Below, one piece after another: positions 35,793 to 45,829 of a stretch of DNA of 64,000 bases. The notes under the pieces are model-generated. The model did not search any database, was not told where the DNA came from, and saw nothing but the letters and a program-made list of their open reading frames with translations. This stretch comes from Bacillus sp. ISL-45. Its GTDB lineage: Bacteria > Bacillota > Bacilli > Bacillales > Cytobacillaceae. Location: the NCBI RefSeq assembly GCF_018613195.1, contig NZ_JAGGQQ010000011.1, forward strand, positions 186,001-250,000, given 5' to 3'. Every line of letters begins with the position of its first letter. Position 1 is the stretch's first letter. Made by a program: the position numbers and the translations under genes.

Positions 35793-36380
35793 CGCGGTGA
35801 CACATGCTGTCAAAACAGGTCTTACCTGAAGATATGATATCTCCGGGTTTTTGAATCCGGCATTCATCAAATCTCTTTTCATGCGTTCTCCCAAGTGCTT
35901 AGTTGTCTCTGCAGTCGATCCTTCTTCTCGAGGCTGGACAGTCAGGACGATTCTGCCTCCTTGCTTCAACAATCGAAATAAATGCCTTAAGGAAGTGTGC
36001 GGTTGGTCCCAAAGTGGGTAATTATTAACCGAAATGATCTTATTGTAACGATGATCGGGTTGGAAGTCGACAACATCCCCTATAGTCAGTTGTACTTTCC
36101 CTGTTTCGATCCATTCTTTATTTCTCTTTGCCGCTTCATCCTTCATTTTTGCAGATAAGTCAATTCCATCCACTTCAATTCCGCGAAAATTTGACATTAA
36201 AGTCTTTATGCCATAACCGGGACCGAAGCCAACCTCCAAGATACGATCATTCTTATTTACTTGAAGTTTGTTTATACTCCATCTATTGATTTTGCGATTC
36301 TCAAAATACATTATAGTTCCTGCCAGCTTCCCGAGTATGCCTTTAGGCTTCTCGAATTGTTTCGCCATCGAATCTATCAT
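35781..36380 (-). CDS. Class I SAM-dependent methyltransferase
   Basis: 199 residues. SAM-binding motif ILEVGFGPGYG, acidic loop VDGIDLSAKM, and motif post-I DVVDFQ, then VNNYPLWDQP in place of the usual NPPY-like motif. An amphipathic N-terminal helix with MYFENRKIN precedes the fold. AGGAG eight bases before ATG 36380 sets the start. The small-molecule or lipid substrate cannot be inferred. Confidence 0.82.
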   Translation of the reverse strand: MIDSMAKQFEKPKGILGKLAGTIMYFENRKINRWSINKLQVNKNDRILEVGFGPGYGIKTLMSNFRGIEVDGIDLSAKMKDEAAKRNKEWIETGKVQLTIGDVVDFQPDHRYNKIISVNNYPLWDQPHTSLRHLFRLLKQGGRIVLTVQPREEGSTAETTKHLGERMKRDLMNAGFKNPEISYLQVRPVLTACVTAEKK

Positions 36381-36772
36381 ATTCGTCACTCCTGATTTTT
36401 TTACCCGGATTTATTCCTGGTTGTTCTTTTATACCAGTTATCTCATATTTTTAAACTTCCCAACCTTTTAATACCTCTCATTTTATCTTCATAAGACAAC
36501 ACAGGGCGGAAATAAAGACAGTCTATTCTGAAAATTATTTCTCGGGAAAGCGCAGAAATGGACAAATTACAACATTAAAAGATAGTTAAATGAAAAAAAT
36601 GACTGAATTTGTCAAATGTGCTAACTTATTTTTTTCTTAAAGCGTGCCATTTGTTACAGTACATTCAATTATTTGTTGTATATACTTTACTTAAAGTTTT
36701 TCACGGCAGGAATTAACGGCTGGAAATAGAAGAGACGAAATATTTAGTTTTTAATAAAGGACGTTGAACGAG
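36381..36772. other. Intergenic region without recognised gene
   Basis: About 390 bp between divergent genes. It is AT-rich with several possible promoter boxes but no clear ORF, RNA or repeat. A modest ribosome site AAAGGA near its end serves the next gene. Confidence 0.5.
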
Positions 36773-37348
36773 ATGAAAATGTATGAAGCGATTCTCGATA
36801 TTTTAGGTAAAAAGGGAAATGCGACGATACCAGTGATTTGCCAGGAAATGAGTGAACATGATCAAAGCGTAGTAAGTAAGAGTGATATAGTAGAACCTTC
36901 TTATATAAAAACAATTGTCAGCAGAAATAGTGAATTATTTCTATTAAAAGATGACATCGTTTCAATAAGGCCTGATAAAGAGCCGCTTTTAATGACAGTG
37001 GTATTGCATGGATATCCTGGACCTGAAATGAGGGTGAGAATAGACTTTAAAAGGAACAGCTTCACGTACTTTGAATGGCATCTTGATTCTAAAGCTTCCG
37101 AGCCGCTTGAAGTCGGTACATTTGGAAACGTGGAGGATTTTAAAAAGAAGCTGTATCCTTTGAAGTTATGGGAGTGGGAAGAAGATTACCAAACAGAAGG
37201 TATTGTAGTGGATGGAACCAGCTGGTCAGTAAAACTAAAAACAAATGGCAGGACCTATGAAAGCAGGGGCCTTGATTCCTTTCCGGAAAATTGGAAGGGA
37301 TTCTGCCAGGCAGTCAGTATACTCGTAGGAAAAAAGTTTTCATGTTAA
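36773..37348 (+). CDS. Hypothetical protein with an N-terminal winged-helix-like region
   Basis: 191 residues. The first 70 residues (MKMYEAILDILGKKGNATIP, YIKTIVSRNSELFLLKDDIVSIRP) look like the HARE-HTH/RpoE-delta type winged helix; the rest (75-190) is a beta-rich domain rich in Trp (EWHLDSK, LWEWEEDYQT, TSWSVKL). ATG 36773 was chosen over TTG 36764 for spacing to AAAGGA. No known family was recognised for the second half. Confidence 0.6.
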   Translation: MKMYEAILDILGKKGNATIPVICQEMSEHDQSVVSKSDIVEPSYIKTIVSRNSELFLLKDDIVSIRPDKEPLLMTVVLHGYPGPEMRVRIDFKRNSFTYFEWHLDSKASEPLEVGTFGNVEDFKKKLYPLKLWEWEEDYQTEGIVVDGTSWSVKLKTNGRTYESRGLDSFPENWKGFCQAVSILVGKKFSC

Positions 37349-37373
37349 CCGCAGGTCCTCTGCGGTTTTTTCT
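37347..37373 (+). terminator. Rho-independent terminator
   Basis: Stem AACCGCAG / CTGCGGTT followed by T-run. Confidence 0.88.
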
Positions 37374-37490
37374 TTTCAATATATGACAGAATTAAGCTGT
37401 TTTAAGGGAATAATGGTGAAAAATCTGCTTATTTTAGGTACAATAAGTAGATGTAGTTTTAAACATGCGACCATGGAGGTCAATAGAGAA

Positions 37491-38549
37491 ATGAAAGATA
37501 TATCAGTACAACAATTAATCAGCTCAAAGGAATATATACCAGTCGATGTCAGGGCGCCAATCGAGCATTGTGAATCGGCAATACCCGGGTCGGTCAATAT
37601 ACCATTATTCACAGACGATGAAAGACAAGAAATCGGCAGGCTTTATAAGCGGTCTGGTGAGGAGGCGGCAAAATGGCGGGCAATGGAGATTGTTTCCCCG
37701 AAGCTTCCTCGCTTGCTCGGTGAGATAAAAGATCTCAAAAAGACAGGCGCTGAACCGGTGATCCATTGTTGGAGAGGCGGGATGCGGAGCAGGTCTGTAG
37801 CCTCCTTCCTTGAATACGCTGGAATCCCCGCAATGCGTCTGGAAGGCGGTTATCGGGCGTACAGGGAATATATTTTGGAGAAAACTCCTCAGTTGCTGCC
37901 CGAAAAAGCCATCGTTATGCATGGAATGACAGGTACTGGAAAAACGGATATCTTGCAGGCTCTACAGGATAAGGGATACCCTGTAGTCGATCTGGAAAAA
38001 ATCGCAAACCACAGAGGATCCATTTTTGGAATGATTGGCAAGGGAGAGGCGCACAATCAGAAAACATTTGACGCTTTACTGTTTGAAAGGCTCAATGAGC
38101 TAAAAGGTTCCAGCTACTTTATCATTGAAGCGGAGAGCAAAAGAATCGGGCGATCAGCGCAGCCGGAAGAACTGCTATTAAAAAAAAATAATGGAATTCA
38201 TTTCCTGGTTAAAAGCTCTATACCTACTAGAGTTGAACGCATATACAATGAATATGTTCAGCCTTTTATGGGAAAAGCCTGGTTTGAAGAAGAAGTCAGA
38301 GAGAAGGTAACAAAGCTGATAAGGCGAATCAATCATGAAATATCACCCTCTTTGGCTGCAGCTCTGGAAGAAAAAAATTATAAAGATTTGATTGAGATTT
38401 TACTGGTCCATTATTATGATCCCCGGTATAACCATGCACTGCTAGAGTATGATGGTCCTTTTGTGGAAATTGATGCAGACGCCCCAGACGTCATACAAAA
38501 TATAGAAAAAGAAATACAAAAGACACTTTCTGGCTCAACTGCGGTTTAA
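37491..38549 (+). CDS. mnmH: tRNA 2-selenouridine synthase
   Basis: 352 residues (also called SelU/YbbB). The N-terminal rhodanese domain has the catalytic Cys93 in HCWRGGMRSRS; the C-terminal P-loop domain has GMTGTGKT at 145-152. It replaces sulfur by selenium at the wobble 2-thiouridine of some tRNAs, using selenophosphate from SelD. Start ATG 37491 follows GGAGG; upstream in-frame codons lack a site. Its presence suggests the organism has a selenium pathway, though selD is not in the window. Confidence 0.93.
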   Translation: MKDISVQQLISSKEYIPVDVRAPIEHCESAIPGSVNIPLFTDDERQEIGRLYKRSGEEAAKWRAMEIVSPKLPRLLGEIKDLKKTGAEPVIHCWRGGMRSRSVASFLEYAGIPAMRLEGGYRAYREYILEKTPQLLPEKAIVMHGMTGTGKTDILQALQDKGYPVVDLEKIANHRGSIFGMIGKGEAHNQKTFDALLFERLNELKGSSYFIIEAESKRIGRSAQPEELLLKKNNGIHFLVKSSIPTRVERIYNEYVQPFMGKAWFEEEVREKVTKLIRRINHEISPSLAAALEEKNYKDLIEILLVHYYDPRYNHALLEYDGPFVEIDADAPDVIQNIEKEIQKTLSGSTAV

Positions 38550-38575
38550 AAAGACTGATAAAAGGTAATTAAGTA

Positions 38576-38608
38576 GGGAAGGCATTAAAATGCTTTCCCT
38601 TTTCTTTT
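38576..38608 (+). terminator. Rho-independent terminator of mnmH
   Basis: Stem GGGAAGGCAT / ATGCTTTCCC with T-rich tail. Confidence 0.85.
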
Positions 38609-38741
38609 TGCCTGGGAGTAAGCCCTTAATTTGGCAGGCTGAAATTATTTTGCAGTTTGGACTATAGTTATGATATTTGTCACGCAAAATTCTGAATATT
38701 TGATATATAATTTGAAGAGGAACATTAACAGGAGGGTGAAT

Positions 38742-38978
38742 ATGCGCGAATCAAAAAATTGCCACCACCGTTTTTCTTTGCACGAGGAACATGTTGGGTT
38801 TACAACCAATGATGGTGTAGACATTTTCACAGCCGGATCCAGATTTCAGAAGTGCATCACATGCGGGCATATTGAAATGCCTGTAGAACATAGTGAAATG
38901 ATAGAGCCGAGTCAGATAGAAAAAAGAAATAATCTTTTTGCACCCAAAAACATGTTTGCTACAATGATGAGTTTATAG
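38742..38978 (+). CDS. Small His/Cys-containing hypothetical protein (78 aa)
   Basis: ATG 38742 follows AGGAGGGTG. The 78 residues include CHHRFSLHEEHVGF and KCITCGHIEMPVEH, i.e. one CxxC and several His that could form a single zinc site. No membrane segment. It has its own terminator. Family unknown to me. Confidence 0.65.
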   Translation: MRESKNCHHRFSLHEEHVGFTTNDGVDIFTAGSRFQKCITCGHIEMPVEHSEMIEPSQIEKRNNLFAPKNMFATMMSL

Positions 38979-38997
38979 ATAATAAAGCAACAAACTC

Positions 38998-39023
38998 AAA
39001 AACCGGTATAACCGGTTTTTTTT
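38998..39023 (+). terminator. Rho-independent terminator
   Basis: Stem AAAACCGGT / ACCGGTTTT with T-run. Confidence 0.9.
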
Positions 39024-39251
39024 ATTGTCCTTTTTAAAAGGAATAGTTTTTCCGAAATAATAAAAGTGTGAATTGAATTAACACTATCGACATAGTCAAA
39101 ACCTTTGGTTAAAAGAAAATATCATGGTAAAATATTAATGTAAGCGATTGATATCTGAATTATAATATTATTCTTTGAAATAACAGTTAGAAATAAGCAC
39201 GACAGGGTAACAGATAATTAGCGAATATAGTATTGGCAAGGGGGTTTTTTT

Positions 39252-42107
39252 GTGAAAAAGCCAGTTACAGGGAACAAGGCAATATGGCCGGGATTTCATG
39301 GGCCAAACCAGGGATATGTCGAAGAATTATACGAAATGTACCTTAGTGATCCTGATTCCGTTGATGCTGATATCAAGGAATATTTTGAACAGCATTCTAG
39401 TCTTCAATTTAAAGGACCTGAAAAGCGTGATAAAGAATCATTTGTGGAAAGACCAGCGGGGTCTCCAGCGAAAATCGCAGCTGCATTGAGATATGCTGAT
39501 TATATTCGTTCTTATGGTCATTTATCTGCAAATATTTATCCATTGCAGTTTGGCAGCAAGGATCCTCAACTTGACGACTATGCGAAATGGGGATTGACTG
39601 ATGCTGATTTGGCGGACATTCCAGTAGATCTCATATGTCCGAGTGCCCCTTCTTCTATAAAGAATGGAAAAGAGGCTTTTCAATTCCTTAAGCAGGTGTA
39701 CTCCGATACGATTGCTTACGAATTTGAACATGTAAATGAAATGGCTGAAAAGGAATGGCTGAGGCAAAAGGTTGAATCTGGTGAACTAATTCCTAAAGTT
39801 GAAGCAGAAAGAAAAATCAGATTATATGAACGTCTTACAGAAGTCGAGAATTTTGAAAAGTACCTGCACCGGACTTTTGTCGGGCAAAAGAGGTTTTCAA
39901 TTGAAGGCCTCGATTCGATGGTTCCTCTTCTTGATGAGGTTATCGCTGGTGCAGTGAATAATGGTGTTGAAACAATTAACATAGGTATGGCACACAGGGG
40001 GAGACTCAATGTCCTTGCCCATGTTCTCGGTAAACCGTATGAAATGATTTTTGCTGAATTCCAGCATGCACCAAATAAAGAGCTGGTTCCATCAGAAGGA
40101 TCTATTGGAATTAATTTCGGCTGGACCGGCGATGTTAAATATCACCTTGGCCTTGACCGTAAGATAAAGTCAGACAATACAGCGAATGCAAGACTGACTC
40201 TGGCCAATAATCCGAGCCACCTGGAATTTGCAGGTGCTGTGGTTGAGGGCTTTACGCGTGCCGCTCAGGATGACAGGAACGAACCTGGTTACGCAAAATA
40301 TGATCCAGTGAAAGCGATGGCGATCCTGATCCATGGAGATGCTGCTTTCCCTGGGCAGGGAATTGTGGCTGAAACATTGAACCTGAGCCGTTTACACGGA
40401 TATAAAACAGGCGGAACCATTCACGTTATCGCCAATAACACCATTGGCTTCACTACCGAATCAATGGATTCACGTTCCACTCGTTATGCCAGCGACCTTG
40501 CGAAGGGATATGAAATTCCAATCATTCATGTCAATGCTGATGATCCTGAGGCTTGCTTGATGGCGGCCGGGCTGGCATTTGAATACAGAAAGACTTTCGG
40601 GAAGGATTTCTTGATTGACTTGATTGGGTATCGACGATTTGGCCATAACGAAATGGATGAGCCAATGACTACAAATCCTGAAATGTATGTACTGGTCCAC
40701 AAACATCCGACAGTTAAGAAACTCTATGGCAATAAACTTGTAGATCAGGGCTCCATGTCTGAAGAGAAAAGAAACGAGATTGAGCAAAGAGTCACGAACA
40801 TGCTGACAGAGGCATATGAAAAAGTTCCGAAGAAAGAAAAGGAAGTAACTAACGAACCCGATATTCCAGAAGTAGTGGAAATGGGAATACCAGAGATAGA
40901 AACTGGGGTGCCAATCGAAGCATTAAGAAAAATAAATAGTGATCTGCTTAACTGGCCTGAAGGGTTCAATGTTTTTAATAAGTTGGAGAAAATTCTTCAG
41001 AGAAGGAAAGAGGCCTTATCTGCGAGCGGTAAAATCGACTGGGGACTGGCTGAAACATTGGCGTTTGCTTCAATAATTATAGACGGCACACCAGTAAGAC
41101 TTACAGGACAGGATTCCGAGAGAGGAACCTTCGCCCAGAGGAATCTGGTTTTGCATGACAGTGAAACTGGAGACCAATTTTCACCACTCCATGTATTGCC
41201 TGATGCCAAAGCATCCTTCTCTATCCATAACAGCCCGCTTTCTGAAGCCGCTGTAGTGGGCTTTGAATATGGTTATAACGTATTCGCCCCGGAAACCTTA
41301 GTCCTCTGGGAAGCGCAATATGGTGATTTTGCCAACGCTGCCCAAGTATTGTTCGACCAGTTCGTGGCGGCAGGGAGAGCAAAGTGGGGACAGAAATCCG
41401 GTCTGGTTATGCTTCTGCCTCATGGTTATGAAGGCCAGGGTCCAGAGCATTCAAGTGGTAGAGTAGAAAGATTTTTAACACTCGCAGCTGAGAACAACTG
41501 GACTGTTGCAAACCTTTCCTCTGCGGCTCAATACTTCCATATCCTAAGGAGACAGGCGGCGATTTTAAGGCAGGAGGCAGTACGACCGCTGGTGTTGATG
41601 ACACCTAAGAGCCTGCTGAGAAATCCTACGGTTGCAGCGGAACCACAACAATTGGCCGAAGGCAGCTTCAAGCCGATCATTGAGCAGCCAGGACTTGGCG
41701 GCCAGCCTGAAAATGTGGAGCGCGTGGTACTGTGCACTGGAAAAGTGAGCATAGATATTGCTGAAAAGATAAAGCCGGAAGAGCATGGATGGCTGCATGT
41801 ATTAAGAATCGAGGAAATCTATCCTTTCCCGCTTGAACTTTTAAAAGCGAAGTTAGGGCGTTATCCGAACTTAAAAGAAATCGTCTGGGTCCAGGAAGAA
41901 CCAAAGAATATGGGTGCATGGACCTTCGTCGAGCCGAGAATCAATGAAGCAGCACCAAAAGGGCTGGAAGCTTCGTATATTGGCAGAAGAAGGCGATCAA
42001 GCCCGGCAGAAGGAGATCCAAACATCCACAAGTTGGAGCAGGCAAGAATTATAAGAGATGCACTGACAAGGACAAATGGAGGAGGAATTAAAAATGGCAG
42101 AGATTAA
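39252..42107 (+). CDS. odhA: 2-oxoglutarate dehydrogenase E1 component
   Basis: 951 residues from GTG 39252 (AAGGGGG upstream). N-terminal [20 protein letters not shown] is the E1o lead segment; the thiamine diphosphate site includes [36 protein letters not shown] and [13 protein letters not shown]; the transketolase-like C-terminal half has [13 protein letters not shown] and [16 protein letters not shown]. It decarboxylates 2-oxoglutarate in the TCA cycle. Overlaps odhB by 14 bp. The 270 bp upstream hold an imperfect cre-like TGTAAGCGATTGATA but no gene. Confidence 0.97.
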   Translation: MKKPVTGNKAIWPGFHGPNQGYVEELYEMYLSDPDSVDADIKEYFEQHSSLQFKGPEKRDKESFVERPAGSPAKIAAALRYADYIRSYGHLSANIYPLQFGSKDPQLDDYAKWGLTDADLADIPVDLICPSAPSSIKNGKEAFQFLKQVYSDTIAYEFEHVNEMAEKEWLRQKVESGELIPKVEAERKIRLYERLTEVENFEKYLHRTFVGQKRFSIEGLDSMVPLLDEVIAGAVNNGVETINIGMAHRGRLNVLAHVLGKPYEMIFAEFQHAPNKELVPSEGSIGINFGWTGDVKYHLGLDRKIKSDNTANARLTLANNPSHLEFAGAVVEGFTRAAQDDRNEPGYAKYDPVKAMAILIHGDAAFPGQGIVAETLNLSRLHGYKTGGTIHVIANNTIGFTTESMDSRSTRYASDLAKGYEIPIIHVNADDPEACLMAAGLAFEYRKTFGKDFLIDLIGYRRFGHNEMDEPMTTNPEMYVLVHKHPTVKKLYGNKLVDQGSMSEEKRNEIEQRVTNMLTEAYEKVPKKEKEVTNEPDIPEVVEMGIPEIETGVPIEALRKINSDLLNWPEGFNVFNKLEKILQRRKEALSASGKIDWGLAETLAFASIIIDGTPVRLTGQDSERGTFAQRNLVLHDSETGDQFSPLHVLPDAKASFSIHNSPLSEAAVVGFEYGYNVFAPETLVLWEAQYGDFANAAQVLFDQFVAAGRAKWGQKSGLVMLLPHGYEGQGPEHSSGRVERFLTLAAENNWTVANLSSAAQYFHILRRQAAILRQEAVRPLVLMTPKSLLRNPTVAAEPQQLAEGSFKPIIEQPGLGGQPENVERVVLCTGKVSIDIAEKIKPEEHGWLHVLRIEEIYPFPLELLKAKLGRYPNLKEIVWVQEEPKNMGAWTFVEPRINEAAPKGLEASYIGRRRRSSPAEGDPNIHKLEQARIIRDALTRTNGGGIKNGRD

Positions 42108-43404
42108 AGTTCCTGAATTGGCCGAATCAATCACCGAGGGAACGATTGCCCAATGGCTGAAAAAAAAGGGTGATCAAGTCGCGAAAGGTGAATATGTCCT
42201 CGAACTGGAGACCGATAAAGTTAATGTTGAAATTATCTCTGACTATGATGGAGTATTAACAGAGCTGCTCGCCGAAGAAGGAGATACAGTGAAGGTTGGA
42301 GAAGCAATCGCAATTGTTGGTGAACAGGGGAGCGCAGGAAGCGAACAGAATACGGCAGAAGCAGGAAGGGAGACTGAGTCACCTGATGAACCTGCTGGTG
42401 GTTCTTCTGAAGCGAAAAAAACCGATACCAGTATATCGGGTGACCAGTCTGGTGCCGAGGAAGCGGGGGAGCGAATCATTGCATCACCTGCTGCAAGAAA
42501 GCTGGCCAGGGAAAAGGGCATAGATTTGAGCAAGGTAACCTCTCAGGATCCGCTTGGCCGAGTAAGAAAACAGGATGTTGAGTCATTCACTCCGGGGCAA
42601 GGAAATGTTCAAAGTCCAGCTGGAGAAAAAGCTTCACAAAAGCCAGCGGGTGAAAAAGCTGCTGCGCCAAAGGCTGCTCCTGCCGGCAATTCTGCTGATG
42701 ACAGCCGGGTCGAACGTATCAAGATGTCACGAAGACGCCAGACTATCGCGAACAGGCTGGTAGAGGTTCAACAGACAGCAGCGATGCTTACGACCTTCAA
42801 TGAAGTCGATATGACGGCTGTTATGGAATTGAGGAAGAAATGGAAGGATCGTTTCTATGAGGAGAACGATGTTCGTTTAGGATTTATGTCGTTTTTCACG
42901 AAAGCTGTTGTGGCAGCGTTGAAAAAGACTCCTTACCTGAATGCTGAAATCCAGGGAGACGAAATCGTCCTCAAAAAGTTTTATGATATTGGAGTCGCTG
43001 TTGCCGCAGATGAAGGACTTGTAGTGCCTGTCATCAGGGATGCAGACAGAAAAAACTTTGCCGAAATCGAAAACGATATAAACGAATTGGCAGAAAAGGC
43101 TCGAACAAACAAACTTTCCTTGAAGGACCTTCAGGGAGGAAGCTTTACGATTACAAACGGAGGCGTATTTGGTTCATTGCTGTCCACACCGATCATCAAT
43201 GGCCCGCAGGTAGGTATTCTCGGAATGCATACCATCCAGCTTCGTCCCGTAGCAATCGATAAAGACCGAATGGAAAACAGGCCGATGATGTACATTGCTT
43301 TATCCTATGACCACAGGATTGTCGATGGAAAAGAAGCCGTTACCTTCCTGAAGCGTATCAAGGAACTGATGGAAGATCCAGAATCGTTGCTGTTACAGGG
43401 TTAA
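42094..43404 (+). CDS. odhB: 2-oxoglutarate dehydrogenase E2 (dihydrolipoamide succinyltransferase)
   Basis: 436 residues: lipoyl domain 1-78 with lipoyl Lys in [10 protein letters not shown]; a Ser/Glu/Ala linker; peripheral subunit-binding domain ([18 protein letters not shown]) near 133; a second Lys/Pro/Ala linker; catalytic domain from about 200 with [12 protein letters not shown] and active-site [21 protein letters not shown] precedes ATG 42094 inside odhA. The shared E3 subunit is not in the window, as usual in Bacillus. Confidence 0.97.
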   Translation: MAEIKVPELAESITEGTIAQWLKKKGDQVAKGEYVLELETDKVNVEIISDYDGVLTELLAEEGDTVKVGEAIAIVGEQGSAGSEQNTAEAGRETESPDEPAGGSSEAKKTDTSISGDQSGAEEAGERIIASPAARKLAREKGIDLSKVTSQDPLGRVRKQDVESFTPGQGNVQSPAGEKASQKPAGEKAAAPKAAPAGNSADDSRVERIKMSRRRQTIANRLVEVQQTAAMLTTFNEVDMTAVMELRKKWKDRFYEENDVRLGFMSFFTKAVVAALKKTPYLNAEIQGDEIVLKKFYDIGVAVAADEGLVVPVIRDADRKNFAEIENDINELAEKARTNKLSLKDLQGGSFTITNGGVFGSLLSTPIINGPQVGILGMHTIQLRPVAIDKDRMENRPMMYIALSYDHRIVDGKEAVTFLKRIKELMEDPESLLLQG

Positions 43405-43411
43405 ATTTTGG

Positions 43412-43446
43412 AAGCACTGCCGGAATTCTTTTGGCAGTGCTTTTTA
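43412..43446 (+). terminator. Rho-independent terminator of odhAB
   Basis: Stem AAGCACTGCC / GGCAGTGCTT with T-run. Confidence 0.9.
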
Positions 43447-43530
43447 TTACGGTTTGGAGGTACGTATGGGAACAGAGATGGGAGAAGAAGAGCAATGTTA
43501 GCCAAGGGGAATTCAAAAGGTAGGGAAGAA

Positions 43531-44122
43531 GAAAAGCTGTCAAAAGAAAGCTCAACTTAAGACAGGTTTGGAGGGAAGAGCAGAAAAGCTGTCAAAAGAA
43601 AGCCCAACTTAAGACAGGTTTGGCGGGTGAAGAAGAAAAGCTGTCAAAAGAAAGCCCAACTTAAGACAGGTTTGGTGGGAAAAGAAGAAAAGCTGTCAAA
43701 AGAAAGCCTAACTTAAGACAGGTTTAACTGGAAAAGAAGAAAAGCTGTCAAAAGAAAGCTCAACTTAAGACAGGTTTGGAGGGTGAAGAAGAAAAGCTGT
43801 CAAAAGAAAGCCCAACTTAAGACAGGTTTGGTGGGAAAAGAAGAAAAGCTGTCAAAAGAAAGCCTAACTTAAGACAGGTTTAACTGGAAAAGAAGAAAAG
43901 CTGTCAAAAGAAAGCTCAACTTAAACAGGTTTGGAGGGAAGAGCAGAAAAGCTGTCAAAAGAAAGCCCAACTTAAGACAGGTTTGGCGGGAAAAGAAGAA
44001 AAGCTGTCAAAAGAAGGAGCAACTTAAGACAGATTTGGCGGGTGAAGAAGAAAAGCTGTCAAAAGAAAGCCCAACTTAAGACAGGTTTGACTGGAAAAGA
44101 AGAAAAGCTGTCAGAAGAAAGC
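43531..44122. repeat. 52-bp tandem repeat array 2 (eleven units plus a truncated twelfth)
   Basis: The motif GAAAAGCTGTC starts at 43531, 43583, 43635, 43687, 43739, 43791, 43843, 43895, 43946, 43998, 44050 and 44102: every step is 52 bp except one of 51 caused by a single lost G. Each unit pairs AAAGCTGTC with GACAGGTTT (one mismatch) over a 19-nt loop. Unit variants recur in order, and units 3-5 match units 6-8, showing block duplication. It fills the gap between the convergent odhB and NERD genes. Confidence 0.97.
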
Positions 44123-44224
44123 ATCATGCAGGTACATCTGTTAAAAAAGAAAACCTGCCCGAACACTGACACTTAGTCAGCGACAGACAGGATTGACATG
44201 TAAAAGCACCTTTGATAGACCATC

Positions 44225-45133
44225 TTACTTAAAATAACTATCACTAGTCTTTCCTACTAAAACATAATGTTTCTTCAACACCCTCAAAAACGTCCGTCTG
44301 CTAACCTTCCGATTACACCACTCATAAACGATTTGCGTGGTGATTTTCTTTTCAGGAAACAGCACTTTGATTTCCTCGATATGCCGCACAATCGCGTCTT
44401 CAATTCTTTCATGGGTTCCGCATTTTCCGCAAACGAGATCATAATCATTGACTTCGGTATTTAAGGATCCGCACTCCCGGCAATACATCCCTTTTTCCAG
44501 TTGGTCATATTGGTAGGCAGGCTGAGTTGCGAATGGGTTTTTAACCTGATGTAATGATAGCAATGTTTGGGCGAGTTTCTTGTGGCTATTATCCAATTTG
44601 GAGGGGGTGCAGTTTAACTCCTTTAGGAAACGATTAACTTGTGTTGGTAAAATGATCGGTTGATCCATAGGGGCCTGGTATAGGGTGAATTCAGGATTGT
44701 TGAAGATGACGGAGGCACGAACAAGGTGATTCATCTTGAGGTTTTGCAGGAGCTGCCGGAAAAGAGTCTCACTTCGTGTCAACTGAATGACAGGGTTTTT
44801 GTATTCTCGGCTCGTCCGGACGGAATATAATTTGTCCCCATCGAGATAATAATCGCCTTCGTGATATTTGACATCGATAAGATAAACTCCATCCTGCGCA
44901 ATGATGACTTTATCCAGCTGAAAATAGGAGTTATTCACTTGGAGTAGGAGATCATCAATGATATACCTTTCTTCTGCGAGATTTTCGGTCATCCGGTCGA
45001 AGATCATTTCTCCGGTAAAACCCTTTTCCATCGTCCAAAGCTGGAACTTATCCTGCGGAGATAATTCCGTTCTTCTGCTTAAGTGCCGTAATGTGATTAA
45101 TTCCTTTGGCTCAGTGCGTGCTTTTAGTAGCAT
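44225..45133 (-). CDS. NERD-domain protein with C-terminal zinc ribbon
   Basis: 302 residues. Residues about 38-150 form a NERD (nuclease-related) domain: EKGFTGEMIFDRM, LLLQVNNSYFQLDKVII, VYLIDVKYHEGDYYLD with the D-V-K triad expected for a PD-(D/E)XK-like fold. Residues about 210-240 have two CxxC pairs, YCRECGSLN and VCGKCGTHE, and the C-terminus holds a helix-turn-helix-like segment (IVYEWCNRKVSRRTFLRVLKK, 20 residues or fewer per half). Possible DNA-processing protein; role unknown. Its 3' end faces array 2. Confidence 0.82.
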   Translation of the reverse strand: MLLKARTEPKELITLRHLSRRTELSPQDKFQLWTMEKGFTGEMIFDRMTENLAEERYIIDDLLLQVNNSYFQLDKVIIAQDGVYLIDVKYHEGDYYLDGDKLYSVRTSREYKNPVIQLTRSETLFRQLLQNLKMNHLVRASVIFNNPEFTLYQAPMDQPIILPTQVNRFLKELNCTPSKLDNSHKKLAQTLLSLHQVKNPFATQPAYQYDQLEKGMYCRECGSLNTEVNDYDLVCGKCGTHERIEDAIVRHIEEIKVLFPEKKITTQIVYEWCNRKVSRRTFLRVLKKHYVLVGKTSDSYFK

Positions 45134-45301
45134 GGTCCACTTCCTTTCTATAAGCTCAGTTTAATCTATACAGGCATGCAATTTTGTGAATTTTTTGTTA
45201 ACTTTTCAGCAAGCTGAAGAATGATTAAGCAGTTTAACTTCACACAAATAACGATCGGCCACTAATGCGGCAGCAAACCAGTTTCAATCTCCCCGAAAAA
45301 A

Positions 45302-45344
45302 TAAAAAAACCGCTCAACTGCCAATATGGCAACAAGCGGCTTTT
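45302..45344 (-). terminator. Terminator of sda
   Basis: Minus-strand stem CCGCTTGTTGCC / GGCAGTTGAGCGG (imperfect) followed by TTTTTTTATTTTTT. Confidence 0.7.
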
Positions 45345-45378
45345 GTCACAAGGCGACAAATGTTTTTCTTGATTCAGA

Positions 45379-45513
45379 TTAACGGTTTTTAAATGGCTTT
45401 AGTCCTCTTTTGGAGATTTCTGTTTTAAGTATTTTTGCCCATTCTTTATCATGTTCCGACTTTAATGCATCACGATACGAGACCACCAACTGTTCATTGC
45501 TCATAATTTTCAT
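45379..45513 (-). CDS. sda: Sporulation histidine-kinase inhibitor Sda
   Basis: 44 residues beginning MKIMSNEQLVVSYRDAL and containing EISKRGLKPF; this aligns with B. subtilis Sda (LSDELLIESYFKA ... ENEIKRRSLG), the helical hairpin that binds KinA and blocks phosphorelay entry into sporulation when replication is disturbed. AGGAGG lies seven bases before ATG 45513. Too short for many gene callers. A terminator follows. In B. subtilis sda is driven by DnaA and LexA-linked signals; I did not find clear DnaA boxes here. Confidence 0.82.
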   Translation of the reverse strand: MKIMSNEQLVVSYRDALKSEHDKEWAKILKTEISKRGLKPFKNR

Positions 45514-45759
45514 TTGCATTCCTCCTCGGTAAGAATGGATTGAATTTTCAAACTATATTGTATAGTTTCATTCATTGTAAAGGTTTATTAAGGATTTGAA
45601 AACCCATTATGAAGATTTTTTATTAGAAATTTTTTCATGTTTTGAAAAGCTGTCAAAACCTGTTTTATAATGGGAAACCGCTTCAGAATCTGGACAAAGC
45701 ACCATAGTCACATTATTAAACGAAAAAAGCTTGCAATTTATCATTCATAATTATATTAT

Positions 45760-45775
45760 ATACCCATAAGGGTAT
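45760..45775 (+). promoter_or_regulatory. CsoR/CstR-type operator
   Basis: Palindrome ATACCCATAAGGGTAT matches the ATACCC-N4-GGGTAT form bound by CsoR-family repressors, including the persulfide sensor CstR. It sits 55 bp before the persulfide dioxygenase gene. The rest of the 45514-45829 gap holds a lone copy of the GAAAAGCTGTCAAAA repeat core near 45647 and no gene. Confidence 0.65.
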
Positions 45776-45829
45776 TAAATGGGGATTTGATACTCGACAT
45801 AATCATTTTTTACAACGGGAGGAATTTTA

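Noticed and set aside
39100-39160. cre site before odhA
   Set aside because: TGTAAGCGATTGATA misses the last three consensus positions, so it is too weak to list as a feature.
43531-44122. CRISPR array
   Set aside because: Units are nearly identical over their whole length with no unique spacers, and no cas genes are present; they are simple tandem repeats.
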